DNA of 64,000 nucleotides from JALORV01 sp963775635 (GTDB taxonomy: Bacteria; Pseudomonadota; Gammaproteobacteria; Burkholderiales; Burkholderiaceae_F). The notes under the pieces were generated by a model. That model was not told the DNA's origin, did not search any database, and worked only from the letters and a program-made list of their open reading frames with translations. A program made the position numbers and the translations under genes. The stretch spans positions 62,001 to 126,000 of the forward strand of contig CAVZJO010000014.1 of NCBI GenBank assembly GCA_963775635.1. Reading direction: 5' to 3'. This document shows positions 43,142-54,879 of this stretch, piece by piece; within the stretch, counting starts at the first letter, position 1; each line of letters opens with the position of its first letter.

Positions 43142-44806
43142 CTAACTCGTGTGCCAGCGCCGCTGGACGACGCGAAAACGATTGGCGACGAACGCGCTGT
43201 CCGTGTAGCTCGCATTGGCCGCCGGGTTGGCGCCGGTCGCGTGGTAATCCGAGAATGCCGCCGACTGGTTGACGAACACGCCGCTGGTGAGGTTGACCGA
43301 CAGTGCCACGCCCGCGCGCTGCGTCGCCTCCGACATCGCGTCGATGACGTCCTGCCGCGTCGTGTAGAGGCCCACGGTCAGTGCCCCATGCTGCCTGACG
43401 ACACGCTCGGACAATGCCACGGCGGACGTCGCATCCGGCACCTTGACGACGAAACTGATCGGCCCGAAGCGCTCTTGCATGTAGGCGGCTTCCTTGTCTG
43501 CGTCGCACTTCAGCAGGACCGGCGCACGCACCTGCGCCGCCGGAAACTCAGGGTTGTCGATGCGGCGCGACGCCAGCACGACCTCCGCCAGCTTGGGCGC
43601 CTCGTCGATGCGGGCCAATGTATCCGGCGACTGGATCGCACCGAGCACGGCGGTGGCGGTGGCCGGATCGGCGAGGAATTTGTCGACGGCTGTGCCAAGG
43701 TCACGCGCGACCTCGTCGAAGCTCTTGTGGCCTTCATCGGTCTCGATCCCGCCGGCGGGCACGAAGATGTCCTGCGTCGTCGTGCACATCTGCCCCGAGT
43801 ACAGGCTCAGCGTAAAGGCCAGGTTGCGCAGCATGGCCTTGTACTGGTCGGTCGATTCGATGACGACGTTGTTGACGCCGGCCAGTTCCGCGTACACCTG
43901 GGCCTGGCGCGCGTGGTCGATCAACCAGTGGCCGAAGCTCGTGCTACCGGTGAAGTCGATCGACTTCACCGCGGGGTTCTGCGCCAGGGCCTGGGTGACG
44001 GCCGGATCGTCGATGACGGCCAGCGTCAGGAGATTCGGCTCGACGCCATTCTCGCGCAGCACTTCGCGGATGATGCGCACGGTGATGGCTGCCGGCAGGA
44101 TGGCATTCGGATGCGGCTTGACGATCACCGGATTGCCGGTGGCCAGCGCGGCGAACAGCCCGGGGTAGGTATTCCATGTCGGGAATGTGCCGCAGCCGAT
44201 CACCAAAGCCACGCCGCGGCCGATGATCTCGAAGCGCTTCTCCATCAGCAGCGGCGGATTCTTGCCCTGCGGTTTCTCCCAGCGCGCGCTGGCCGGAACG
44301 AAGCTCATCTCGCGATAGGCATAGGCGAGCGCCTCGAGTGCCCGGTCCTGCGCATGCGGTCCGCCTGCCTGGAACGCCATCATCCAGCCCTGGCCGGTGG
44401 TGAGCATCACCGCGTGGGCGATCTCGAAGCTGGAACGATTGATGCGCGTCAGCGCTTCGAGCAGCACGCCCGTGCGGCCTTCGACGCCCAACTTCTGCCA
44501 CGCCGGCATCGCCGCCAGCGCGGCGTCGATCAGCGCCTGCGGATCGCAGCTCGGATAGCGAACCGCCAGCGGAACGCCATACGGCGAGCGCTCTGTCGCG
44601 AGTTCGCCGCGCTCGCCCGGCTGGTTCAGTTCGAACCGCTTGCCGGCGTGAGCGAGAGCGGCCGCCTTGCCTTCCTCACTGGCCGTTTCACCGTAATTCT
44701 TGGGGCTGGGTTGCTCCGGAAACGGTGTCCAGTATCCGCGCGTGCGGATGGCGTCCAGCGCCTGCTCCCGCAGGGCGCGATGCTTGTCGAACAATGGGTG
44801 GGTCAT
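43142..44806 (-). CDS. paaN: phenylacetate degradation aldehyde dehydrogenase PaaN
   Basis: 554 residues. This is the stand-alone aldehyde dehydrogenase form that oxidises the semialdehyde formed on ring opening of oxepin-CoA. NAD-binding and catalytic parts are visible: GCGTFPTWNTYPGLFAALATGNPVIVKPHPNAIL (~residues 197-230), IDFTGSTSFG, the Glu in YAELAGVNNVVIES and the Cys in LYSGQMCTTTQDIFVPAGG (~345-363). It lacks the MaoC-like hydratase domain of E. coli PaaZ, so the ring-opening hydrolase must come from elsewhere. The start at 44806 has GGAG in front. It is divergent from paaG. Confidence 0.9.
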   Translation of the reverse strand: MTHPLFDKHRALREQALDAIRTRGYWTPFPEQPSPKNYGETASEEGKAAALAHAGKRFELNQPGERGELATERSPYGVPLAVRYPSCDPQALIDAALAAMPAWQKLGVEGRTGVLLEALTRINRSSFEIAHAVMLTTGQGWMMAFQAGGPHAQDRALEALAYAYREMSFVPASARWEKPQGKNPPLLMEKRFEIIGRGVALVIGCGTFPTWNTYPGLFAALATGNPVIVKPHPNAILPAAITVRIIREVLRENGVEPNLLTLAVIDDPAVTQALAQNPAVKSIDFTGSTSFGHWLIDHARQAQVYAELAGVNNVVIESTDQYKAMLRNLAFTLSLYSGQMCTTTQDIFVPAGGIETDEGHKSFDEVARDLGTAVDKFLADPATATAVLGAIQSPDTLARIDEAPKLAEVVLASRRIDNPEFPAAQVRAPVLLKCDADKEAAYMQERFGPISFVVKVPDATSAVALSERVVRQHGALTVGLYTTRQDVIDAMSEATQRAGVALSVNLTSGVFVNQSAAFSDYHATGANPAANASYTDSAFVANRFRVVQRRWHTS

Positions 44807-44902
44807 TGAATCTCCTGCGAAGCCGGGAACATGGATGAACTGCGCGGCAGGCAAGTCAGGCGCCCGAACCAGGCGGCCGATGACACGCGTCGCCCGGGTG
44901 AC

Positions 44903-44952
44903 TTGTCAATGGGGAAGGGTCAAAGCTACTATTGATTGAACGGTCGGTCAAC
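44903..44952. promoter_or_regulatory. divergent paaN / paaG promoters with inverted-repeat operator
   Basis: The inverted repeat TTGAACGGTCGGTCAA lies about 44936-44951 (12 of 16 bases symmetric). It is the kind of site bound by TetR-type PaaR repressors. On the plus strand TTGTCA (44903) and TACTAT (44927) are 18 bases apart and end just before it. On the minus strand TTGACC (44951-44946) and TAGCTT (44928-44923) are 17 apart and include it. A repressor here would silence both arms. Confidence 0.5.
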
Positions 44953-45017
44953 GAATGGAGTCGAATCGAGCCCGCTCGATCGGCGCTTCCTAGCTCCGGC
45001 CGTGGAGACACCTTCCG

Positions 45018-45815
45018 ATGGCATTGTCGTTCGAATCCATCCGCCTGCAAACGGCGGACGGCGTAGCCACTCTGACGCTGAACCGGCCCGACCGGTTGAA
45101 CAGCTTCACGGTCGCGATGCACGGTGAAGTGCGCGCGGCACTTGAAGCGGTCGAGGCCGACCGCTCGGTGCGCTGCTTGGTGCTGACCGGCGCTGGTCGC
45201 GGCTTCTGCGCCGGCCAGGATCTCTCCGATCGCGCCGTCGCCCCAGGCAGCGACGCGCTTGACCTCGGTGCTTCGATCGAGAACCACTACAAACCGCTGC
45301 TGCTGCGCCTGCGTACGCTGCGGATGCCGACTGTGTGTGCGGTCAATGGAGTGGCTGCCGGCGCTGGTGCCAACATCCCGTTTGCCTGTGATCTCGTTAT
45401 CGCGGCGAAGTCGGCCAGCTTCATCCAATCCTTCTCCAAGCTGGGTCTGGTGCCCGACTGCGGCGGTACGTGGTGGTTGCCGCGGCTGGTCGGACCGGCG
45501 CGCGCGATGGGCCTGGCGCTGCTTGGCGACAAGGTGTCGGCGGAGCAGGCCGTCGAGTGGGGCCTGATCTGGCGCTGCGTCGACGACGGTGAACTGGCAG
45601 CCACCGTCGCGACGCTGGCGCGCCAGCTGGCCGACGGACCGACCCGCGGCTACGTGCGCACGCGCGAGGCCATCGACGCCGGCATGGGTCTCACCTTCGC
45701 CCAGGCGCTCGATCTCGAGCGCGACTTCCAGCGCGAGCTGGGTCGCTCGGCCGACTACCGCGAGGGCGTCACCGCCTTCATCGAAAAGCGCGCCCCGCGC
45801 TTCACTGGCACCTGA
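45018..45815 (+). CDS. paaG: 1,2-epoxyphenylacetyl-CoA isomerase PaaG
   Basis: 265-residue crotonase-fold enzyme that turns the ring-epoxide into oxepin-CoA and later moves a double bond. LTLNRPDRLNSF and TGAGRGFCAGQDLSDRA are the oxyanion-hole region, and VNGVAAGAGANIPFACDLVIAAKSASF with FSKLGLVPDCGGTWWLP carries the catalytic Asp region of PaaG. It is the first gene of the forward paa operon, 66 bases after the operator. Confidence 0.92.
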   Translation: MALSFESIRLQTADGVATLTLNRPDRLNSFTVAMHGEVRAALEAVEADRSVRCLVLTGAGRGFCAGQDLSDRAVAPGSDALDLGASIENHYKPLLLRLRTLRMPTVCAVNGVAAGAGANIPFACDLVIAAKSASFIQSFSKLGLVPDCGGTWWLPRLVGPARAMGLALLGDKVSAEQAVEWGLIWRCVDDGELAATVATLARQLADGPTRGYVRTREAIDAGMGLTFAQALDLERDFQRELGRSADYREGVTAFIEKRAPRFTGT

Positions 45816-45817
45816 GC

Positions 45818-47359
45818 GTGAGTCGACCGCTGGCAAGCGAATCCGTCGTTGGCGTCGTAGGCGCTGGCGCGATGGGCGCGGGAATCGCGCAGGTCGCCGC
45901 GCAGGCTGGCCACCGTGTGCTGCTGGCCGACTCGCAGCCGGGCGCGGTCGAGCGCGCGCGTGCCTCGATCGGCAAGGACTTGCGCGCGCTGGCGTCGCGC
46001 GGACGAATCAGCAGCGAGGCCGCCGATGCGGCGTTCGCACGCGTTCAACCGACGTCGATCGAGAGTTTCGACGGCTGCGGTCTGGTGATCGAGGCGATCG
46101 TCGAGGATCTCGACGCGAAGCGCAGCCTGTTCGGCGGTCTCGAGGCTCGCGTGTCCGCCGATTGCGTGCTCGCCACCAACACCTCGTCGCTGTCTATCAC
46201 CGCCATGGCCGCAGGGCTACAGCACCCGGAGCGGGTCGTCGGCATGCATTTCTTCAACCCGGCCGCGCGCATGAAGCTGGTCGAGGTGATCAGCGGGCTG
46301 GAGACCTCGACGGCGGTGGCCGAGACCGTGTTCGCTACCGCGCAGGCGTGGGGCAAGCAGGCGGCTTACGCGAAGTCGACTCCCGGATTCATCGTCAACC
46401 GGATCGCGCGGCCGTTCTACGGCGAAGCCTGGCGTTCGTACACCGAAGGCGCGGCCGATCCGGCCACCATCGACGCAATCGTGCGCGACTGCGGCGGCTT
46501 TCCGATGGGACCGTTCGAGCTGATGGACTTGATCGGTCACGACGTGAACCTGGCGGTCAGCCGGTCGGTGTTCGATGCCACGTTCGGCGATCGGCGCTAT
46601 GCACCTTCACTGGCACAGCAGGAACTGGTGCGCGCCGGTCGACTCGGTCGCAAGACCGGGCGCGGCATCTACGACTATCGCGAGGGCGTGAGTCAGCCCG
46701 AAGCACGCGTCGAGCTGGGAGCCGAGCCGGTACAGCGTGCGGTGGCGGTCGGCTCGCTCGGACTCGCGACTCCGATCATCACGCGGCTGGAAAAGGCAGG
46801 TGTCGACGTGATCCGCGTGCAGGGGCCGCGCGAGGCGCAAACCGCATCGTCTGGCTGGCTCGAGATCGGAACCGCCCGACTGATGCTGACCGATGGCCGC
46901 CCGGCCACGCGCCGCGCGATGGAGGACCAGCACGAGCACCTGGTGCTGTTCGACCTGGCGCTCGATTACGCCACGACGCCGCGGCTCGGGGTGGCGCGCG
47001 CCGACCAATGCGGGATGGCCGCCTTCCGCACCGTTTGCGCGACGCTGGGCAAGGCCGGCTACGCCTGTTCTCCGCTCGACGATGTCGCCGGCCTCGTCGT
47101 GCTGCGCCTGATTGCGATGCTGGTCAACGAGGCGGCGGATGCCGTCGCGCACGGCGTCTGCAGCGCCGAGGCGATCGATGTGGCGATGCGCTACGGAGTC
47201 AACTATCCGCGCGGACCAATGGAGTGGTCAGAACAGGTCGGGCTCGCGGTGTTCGCGCGCGCGCTCGCCAATCTGCGCGAGCACTACGGCGAGGAGCGCT
47301 ATCGCACCTCGGCGCTGATCACGCGCAAGGGTTACACGGGAGCCGGTTTCCATGGATGA
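45818..47359 (+). CDS. paaH: 3-hydroxyadipyl-CoA dehydrogenase PaaH
   Basis: 513 residues, GTG start two bases after paaG. The NAD-binding motif VVGAGAMGAGIAQVAAQAG (residues 10-28) is followed by TNTSSLSITAMA and the catalytic His in VVGMHFFNPAARMKLVEVI. Two C-terminal helical domains follow, as in the long form of 3-hydroxyacyl-CoA dehydrogenase used in phenylacetate pathways. It oxidises 3-hydroxyadipyl-CoA to 3-oxoadipyl-CoA. It overlaps paaI by eight bases. Confidence 0.92.
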   Translation: MSRPLASESVVGVVGAGAMGAGIAQVAAQAGHRVLLADSQPGAVERARASIGKDLRALASRGRISSEAADAAFARVQPTSIESFDGCGLVIEAIVEDLDAKRSLFGGLEARVSADCVLATNTSSLSITAMAAGLQHPERVVGMHFFNPAARMKLVEVISGLETSTAVAETVFATAQAWGKQAAYAKSTPGFIVNRIARPFYGEAWRSYTEGAADPATIDAIVRDCGGFPMGPFELMDLIGHDVNLAVSRSVFDATFGDRRYAPSLAQQELVRAGRLGRKTGRGIYDYREGVSQPEARVELGAEPVQRAVAVGSLGLATPIITRLEKAGVDVIRVQGPREAQTASSGWLEIGTARLMLTDGRPATRRAMEDQHEHLVLFDLALDYATTPRLGVARADQCGMAAFRTVCATLGKAGYACSPLDDVAGLVVLRLIAMLVNEAADAVAHGVCSAEAIDVAMRYGVNYPRGPMEWSEQVGLAVFARALANLREHYGEERYRTSALITRKGYTGAGFHG

Positions 47360-47801
47360 CAAGCGGCGCACGCACGACCCGCATGCGGTTGCCGAAGCCG
47401 TGCGACTCGGCATGTTCATGGACGACGCCGCCTCGCGCGGCCTCGGCATGCAGATCGAGTCGGTCGGTCCTGGCTACGCGCGCATCGCGATGACCGTCCG
47501 TCCCGACATGCTGAACGGCTTCAAGATCTGCCACGGCGGCTTCATCACCACGCTGGCGGACTCGGCGTTCGCGTTCGCCTGCAACAGCTACAACGAAGTT
47601 ACGGTCGCGTCGGGGATCGTCGTTGATTTCCTTGCCCCGGCCCACGAAGGCGATCGGCTGGTGGCAGAGTGCCATGAAGTCGCGCGCACCGGCCGAACGG
47701 GCGTGTACGACATCAAGGTCACGGACCAGCACGGCAAGACGGTCGTCGTAATGCGGGGGCGCTCGCACACGATCAAGGGCAAGCAGGTGGTTCAGCTCTA
47801 G
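47352..47801 (+). CDS. paaI: hydroxyphenylacetyl-CoA thioesterase PaaI
   Basis: 149-residue hot-dog thioesterase. MLNGFKICHGGFITTLADSAFAFACNS holds the HGG motif and the catalytic Asp of PaaI. It hydrolyses dead-end CoA esters and releases trapped CoA. The start overlaps the end of paaH, so translation is coupled; paaK follows after eight bases. Confidence 0.93.
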   Translation: MDDKRRTHDPHAVAEAVRLGMFMDDAASRGLGMQIESVGPGYARIAMTVRPDMLNGFKICHGGFITTLADSAFAFACNSYNEVTVASGIVVDFLAPAHEGDRLVAECHEVARTGRTGVYDIKVTDQHGKTVVVMRGRSHTIKGKQVVQL

Positions 47802-47809
47802 GGACAACG

Positions 47810-49124
<1,315 letters not shown>

Positions 49125-49132
49125 GAGAGCAC

Positions 49133-50161
49133 ATGTACACCCAGGCGATGGACATTCCGTCCCCCGAGCGGGACGAGGCACTGAAGCCGCGCGGGCCGCG
49201 CTCGCTCGTTGAACAGCAGCGGGACTCTGAGTACGAAGCCGAGTTCGACGCGAAGGTCGCGCGCGGGGAATTCATTGAAGCTAAGGACTGGATGCCTGAG
49301 GGGTATCGAAAAACCCTGGTCCGGCAGATCAGCCAGCACGCGCACAGCGAGATCGTCGGCATGCTGCCCGAGGGCAACTGGATCACGCGCGCGCCGACGC
49401 TGAAGCGCAAGGCCATTTTGCTCGCCAAGGTGCAGGACGAGGGGGGCCACGGCATGTACCTGTACGCCGCGGCCGAGACTCTCGGAGTCGCGCGCGACGA
49501 TCTGGTCGACGCGCTGCACTCGGGCAAGGCGAAATACTCGTCGATCTTCAACTATCCGACGCTCAACTGGGCCGACATCGGCGTGATCGGCTGGCTGGTC
49601 GACGGCGCGGCGATCATGAACCAGATCCCGCTGTGCCGCTGCTCGTATGGCCCGTATGCGCGCGCAATGATCCGCATCTGCAAGGAAGAGTCGTTTCACC
49701 AGCGGCAGGGTTATGACCTGCTGCTGACGATGATGAAGGGCACTGCCGAGCAGCGCGCGATGGTGCAGGACGCGGTCAATCGCTGGTGGTGGCCGAGCCT
49801 GATGATGTTCGGTCCACACGACAAAGACTCGATGCACTCGGGCGAGTCGACAAAGTGGGGCATCAAACGCATCAGCAATGACGACCTGCGCCAGAAGTTC
49901 GTCGACGCGTGCGTGCCCCAGGCAAAGGTGCTCGGAATCACGCTCCCCGATCCGGAACTGAAATACAACGAAGCTCGGGGGCACTGGGACTTTGGTCCGA
50001 TCGACTGGACCGAGTTCTGGAACGTCGTCAACGGCCACGGCCAGTGCAACCGTGAGCGCCTCGCCGACCGCGTGCAGGCCTGGGAAGACGGCGCCTGGGT
50101 GCGCGAAGCCGCGCTCGCGCATGCCGACAAACAGCGCCGCCGCGACCGTCTCGCCGCATGA
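49133..50161 (+). CDS. paaA: phenylacetyl-CoA epoxidase subunit PaaA
   Basis: 342-residue catalytic subunit of the bacterial multicomponent epoxidase that attacks the ring of phenylacetyl-CoA. Diiron ligands lie in KVQDEGGHGMYLYAA (E-x2-H) and RICKEESFHQRQGYD (E-x2-H); ISQHAHSEIVGMLPEGNWITRAP and RWWWPSLMMFGPHDKDS are family hallmarks. AGGAG precedes the ATG. The 128 bases to paaB contain a small CAAGGGGG palindrome. Confidence 0.95.
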   Translation: MYTQAMDIPSPERDEALKPRGPRSLVEQQRDSEYEAEFDAKVARGEFIEAKDWMPEGYRKTLVRQISQHAHSEIVGMLPEGNWITRAPTLKRKAILLAKVQDEGGHGMYLYAAAETLGVARDDLVDALHSGKAKYSSIFNYPTLNWADIGVIGWLVDGAAIMNQIPLCRCSYGPYARAMIRICKEESFHQRQGYDLLLTMMKGTAEQRAMVQDAVNRWWWPSLMMFGPHDKDSMHSGESTKWGIKRISNDDLRQKFVDACVPQAKVLGITLPDPELKYNEARGHWDFGPIDWTEFWNVVNGHGQCNRERLADRVQAWEDGAWVREAALAHADKQRRRDRLAA

Positions 50162-50289
50162 CGATGCGCCTCGAATTTTCAAGGGGGTTCCAAGGGGGCA
50201 CAGCCCCCTTGCATCTAGATACTGCCCGCGGCCATTGGCCCGATCGAAGCTTCGGCGCTTGCCGACTGATGGATTAGTGAGGAACCGAA

Positions 50290-50583
50290 ATGACCGAACC
50301 CAGCCGCCAATGGCCTCTCTGGGAGGTTTTTATTCGCAGCAGGAACGGCCTCGACCACAAGCACTGCGGCAGTGTGCATGCACCCGACGCGAAGCTGGCG
50401 CTGCAGAACGCACGCGACGTCTACACGCGGCGGATGGAGGGCGTGAGCATCTGGGTGGTGCGCGCCGATCACATCGTTGCCAGCGACCCGGATGCCAAGC
50501 CGGAGATGTTCGATCCGGCGGAAGACAAGATTTACCGGCATCCGACCTTCTACAAGTTGCCGGACGAAGTGAACCACATGTGA
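50290..50583 (+). CDS. paaB: phenylacetyl-CoA epoxidase subunit PaaB
   Basis: 97 residues. WPLWEVFIRSRNGLDHKHCGSVHAPDAKLALQNARDVYTRR is the almost invariant core of PaaB. It stabilises the PaaAC complex. GAGGAACC precedes the ATG. Confidence 0.95.
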   Translation: MTEPSRQWPLWEVFIRSRNGLDHKHCGSVHAPDAKLALQNARDVYTRRMEGVSIWVVRADHIVASDPDAKPEMFDPAEDKIYRHPTFYKLPDEVNHM

Positions 50584-50590
50584 GGCCGCG

Positions 50591-51361
50591 ATGAACGCAA
50601 CCACCGCGGCCAGCGCTGCACACCTCGAGTATGTCCTGCGCGTCGCCGATACCTCGCTGATCCTCGGTCAGCGGCTGTCGGAGTGGTGCGGCCACGGCCC
50701 GATCATCGAGGAGGACATCGCACTCACCAACGTCGCGCTGGACCTGATCGGCCAGGCGCGCCTGCTGTTGACTCATGTTGGTAAGTTGGAGGGCAGCGGC
50801 CGCGACGAAGACCAGCTCGCGTTCCTGCGCGGCGAGCCGCAATACCGCAACCTGACGATCGTCGAGCTGCCGAACGGTGACTTCGCGCGGACGATGCTGC
50901 GCAATTTCCTGGTGGCTGCCTGGCAGCGCGAACTGTGGCAGAAGCTCGTCACGTCGACCGACGCCGAACTCGCTGCGATCGCCGCCAAGAGCCTGAAGGA
51001 AACGCGCTACCACCTGCAGCATGCGTCCGAATGGACGGTGCGGCTGGGCGACGGCACTGCGGAGTCGCACACCCGCATGCAGCGCGCGCTCGACGAACTC
51101 TGGCCGTATACGGCGGAGTTCTTCAGCGCGACTGCCGAGGACGACGCCATGGCAGCGACCGATGTCGGTCCGGCCGGGTCTTCGCTGGAAAGCGCCTGGA
51201 TCACAACGGTGTCACCGGTGCTCGAGGTGGCGACACTTGCGGTGCCGGCGCGTACGCCGTTCGTTTCGACCGGCAAGTTGGGCCGGCACACCGAACACCT
51301 GGGTCACTTGCTGACCGAAATGCAATACCTGCAGCGCACGGTTCCGGGAGGAACCTGGTAG
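50591..51361 (+). CDS. paaC: phenylacetyl-CoA epoxidase subunit PaaC
   Basis: 256-residue structural partner of PaaA with the same ferritin-like fold but without the full diiron set. ILGQRLSEWCGHGPIIEEDIALTNVALDLIGQARLLL (residues 23-59) and LKETRYHLQHASEWTVRLGDGTAESHTRMQRALDELWPY are diagnostic. It ends with LGHLLTEMQYLQRTVPGGTW, and the paaD ATG follows the stop directly. Confidence 0.95.
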   Translation: MNATTAASAAHLEYVLRVADTSLILGQRLSEWCGHGPIIEEDIALTNVALDLIGQARLLLTHVGKLEGSGRDEDQLAFLRGEPQYRNLTIVELPNGDFARTMLRNFLVAAWQRELWQKLVTSTDAELAAIAAKSLKETRYHLQHASEWTVRLGDGTAESHTRMQRALDELWPYTAEFFSATAEDDAMAATDVGPAGSSLESAWITTVSPVLEVATLAVPARTPFVSTGKLGRHTEHLGHLLTEMQYLQRTVPGGTW

Positions 51362-51848
51362 ATGCTGTCGACCGCGCAGGCATGGGACATCCTCCGGCGT
51401 GTACCCGATCCGGAGATCCCCGTCATCTCGGTGATCGAGCTTGGCATCGTGCGCGATGTTCGCGCGGCCGACGACGTCGTCGATGTGGTGGTGACGCCCA
51501 CTTACTCGGGTTGTCCGGCGACCGAGGCGATCGAAACGTTCGATCCGCGAGGCGCTGGTGGCCGCCGGAGCGGCACGTGTGCACGTCACCACGCAGCTCG
51601 CACCGCCCTGGACCACCGACTGGATCGAGCCGGACGCGCAGGAGAAGCTGCGCGCCTACGGCATCGCGCCTCCTGGCCGGATCGTCGCGGACACTGCCAT
51701 GCGGCTGCACTTCGTTCCCCGCGTGGCCTGTCCTCTTTGCGGCAGCGACGATACCGAGCGCCTGTCCCAGTTCGGTGCGACCGCCTGCAAGGCGCTTTAT
51801 CGCTGCCGCGCATGCCTTGAACCGTTCGAGTTCTTCAAGCCCCTTTGA
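51362..51848 (+). CDS. paaD: phenylacetate degradation protein PaaD (one frame break)
   Basis: About 161 residues when joined. PaaD is a DUF59/MIP18-type factor that helps mature the iron-sulfur or diiron sites of the epoxidase. The first part, ILRRVPDPEIPVISVIELGIVRDV with TYSGCPATEAIE, is the DUF59 domain. One extra base near 51539 then breaks the frame before SIREALVAAGAARVHV. The C-terminal part carries the Cys pairs CPLCGSDDT and CRAC, a metal-binding finger typical of PaaD. Confidence 0.87.
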
Positions 51849-51849
51849 G

Positions 51850-52917
51850 ATGAGTCCCCGTTTTCATACCCTACGCGTTGCCGAGGTCCGGCGCGAAACA
51901 CCGGATTGCGTCAGCCTCACGTTCGAAGTCCCGGGCGAAGTCGCGCCGGATTACCGCTTCATGCAGGGTCAGCACATCGCGCTGCGGACCAAGCTCGACG
52001 GCGAGGACATGCGCCGTTCGTATTCGATCTGCTCGGGGTGCGACGACGATGAGCTTCGCGTCGCCGTCAAAAAGGTGCCGGGCGGCCGCTTCTCGGTCTG
52101 GGTCAACGAGTCGTTGAAGCCGGGCGACACGATCGACGTGATGACGCCGGAGGGGCGTTTCTTCACAACGCTCGCGCCCGAGCGCGAAAAGAACTACGTC
52201 GCGTTTGCCGCCGGCAGCGGCATCACGCCGGTGCTTTCGTTGATCCGCACGACGCTCGCTCGCGAGCCGCGTTCGCGCTTCACGCTGGTCTATGGCAACC
52301 GCCGGCAGGCGAGTGTCATGTTCCACGAGGCGCTAGAGGACCTGAAGGATCGCTACCTGACGCGCTTCCGCCTCTATAACGTCTTTTCGCGCGAGGAGCA
52401 GGACGTGGAGTTGTTCAACGGCCGCATCGACGCCGGCAAGGTGCGCGAGTTCCTCGCGACGCTGATCCCGGTCGAAACCATCGACGAGGCCTTCGTTTGC
52501 GGCCCTGCCTCGATGATCGACGACGTCGAGCAGGCGCTGCTCGATGCCGGCGTGGACCCAGCTCACGTGCACATCGAACGCTTTGGTGTACCCGGTGCCG
52601 CGACTGCGCCGCCGATCGACGATGCGGAGGCCGCCGAAGCACGGCTGACACTGATCATCGATGGCGTCCGGCGCGAGGTCGATTTTCATCGTGGCCAGCA
52701 CTCGATCCTGGAGGCCGGTCGCGCGGCCGGCCTCGATCTGCCGTATTCGTGCAAGGGAGGCATGTGCAGCACGTGCCGCGCGAAACTGCTCGAAGGCCAG
52801 GTGAAGATGGCCAGGAACTTCGCGCTCGAGCCGCACGAAGTCGCCGCCGGCTACGTGCTGACGTGTCAGTCGTACCCGCTGAGCGAGCGGGTGCTCGTCT
52901 CCTACGACGAAAGGTAG
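51850..52917 (+). CDS. paaE: phenylacetyl-CoA epoxidase reductase subunit PaaE
   Basis: 355 residues. It feeds electrons from NADPH to PaaA. The FAD domain has RRSYSICSG (near residue 56) and GGRFSVWVN, the NAD(P) domain has FAAGSGITPVLSLI and FVCGPASMIDDV, and a C-terminal 2Fe-2S ferredoxin domain has LPYSCKGGMCSTCRAKLLEG with the fourth Cys in YVLTCQSYP. It starts one base after the paaD stop. Confidence 0.95.
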   Translation: MSPRFHTLRVAEVRRETPDCVSLTFEVPGEVAPDYRFMQGQHIALRTKLDGEDMRRSYSICSGCDDDELRVAVKKVPGGRFSVWVNESLKPGDTIDVMTPEGRFFTTLAPEREKNYVAFAAGSGITPVLSLIRTTLAREPRSRFTLVYGNRRQASVMFHEALEDLKDRYLTRFRLYNVFSREEQDVELFNGRIDAGKVREFLATLIPVETIDEAFVCGPASMIDDVEQALLDAGVDPAHVHIERFGVPGAATAPPIDDAEAAEARLTLIIDGVRREVDFHRGQHSILEAGRAAGLDLPYSCKGGMCSTCRAKLLEGQVKMARNFALEPHEVAAGYVLTCQSYPLSERVLVSYDER

Positions 52918-52922
52918 TCTGG

Positions 52923-53585
52923 ATGGCACGCACCAAGGCGGCGGGATTCGAAGCGCAGCGCGTGGCGATACGCGATGCCGCGGCGCGCCTTTTCGCGGAC
53001 AAAGGCTATGCCTCGGCGTCGATCGCCGACATCGCGCGCGCGTGCGGGATCTCCAAGGCGCTGCTCTACCACTATTACGTCGACAAGGAGCACTTGCTGT
53101 ACGACATCGCAGAGAGCTATGTCGACCGCCTTCAGGGCATCGTCAGCGAGGTGCGCGGTGAGGCGTTGCCGCCCGCCGCGGCGATGCGGAAGCTGATCGC
53201 TCGTTTCATGAGCGAGTACGCCCAGTCAGGGGCGCGGCACCGGGTGCTGGTGCAGGACGTCAAGTACCTGACGCGGCCGCATCGCTCGCGCGTCGTGGCA
53301 CGGCAGCGAATGGTGGTCGACGGCTTTGCTGAGGTGGTCGGGCAGCTCGCGCCGCCCGGCGTGGGCGGCTCGTTACGCAAGCCGTTGACGATGATCCTGT
53401 TCGGCATGATGAACTGGACTTTCACGTGGCTCAGGGACAGCGGGCCGCTCGACCACGATGATCTGGCGCCGGTCGTGACGGATCTGTTCATCGGTGGCTT
53501 GGCGCGCGTCCGCGAAACGCGCGGCCGCGTGGCCAGTACGCGCGCCCGCGGCCGCGTCAACGAAACGACAAAGGCGATGGCGTGA
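52923..53585 (+). CDS. paaR: TetR-family regulator, probable PaaR
   Basis: 220 residues. The N-terminal helix-turn-helix is typical of TetR proteins: RDAAARLFADKGYASASIADIARACGISKALLYHYYVDKEHLL (residues 17-59). The C-terminal part is the ligand domain, ending in a basic low-complexity tail (ARVRETRGRVASTRARGRV). In betaproteobacteria a TetR regulator in this place of the paa operon represses it until phenylacetyl-CoA appears. The inverted repeat near 44936 is the likely target. It is encoded within the operon, so it would be autoregulated. Confidence 0.85.
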   Translation: MARTKAAGFEAQRVAIRDAAARLFADKGYASASIADIARACGISKALLYHYYVDKEHLLYDIAESYVDRLQGIVSEVRGEALPPAAAMRKLIARFMSEYAQSGARHRVLVQDVKYLTRPHRSRVVARQRMVVDGFAEVVGQLAPPGVGGSLRKPLTMILFGMMNWTFTWLRDSGPLDHDDLAPVVTDLFIGGLARVRETRGRVASTRARGRVNETTKAMA

Positions 53586-53589
53586 CACG

Positions 53590-54789
<1,200 letters not shown>

Positions 54790-54879
54790 TTTTGTTTTGA
54801 TGCGCCCTTGCGGTACAGCGTCCACCACGGCAGCCCGCCTCGCCGGCTGCCGTGTCCACGAAGAAAGCGAAGGAGACTC

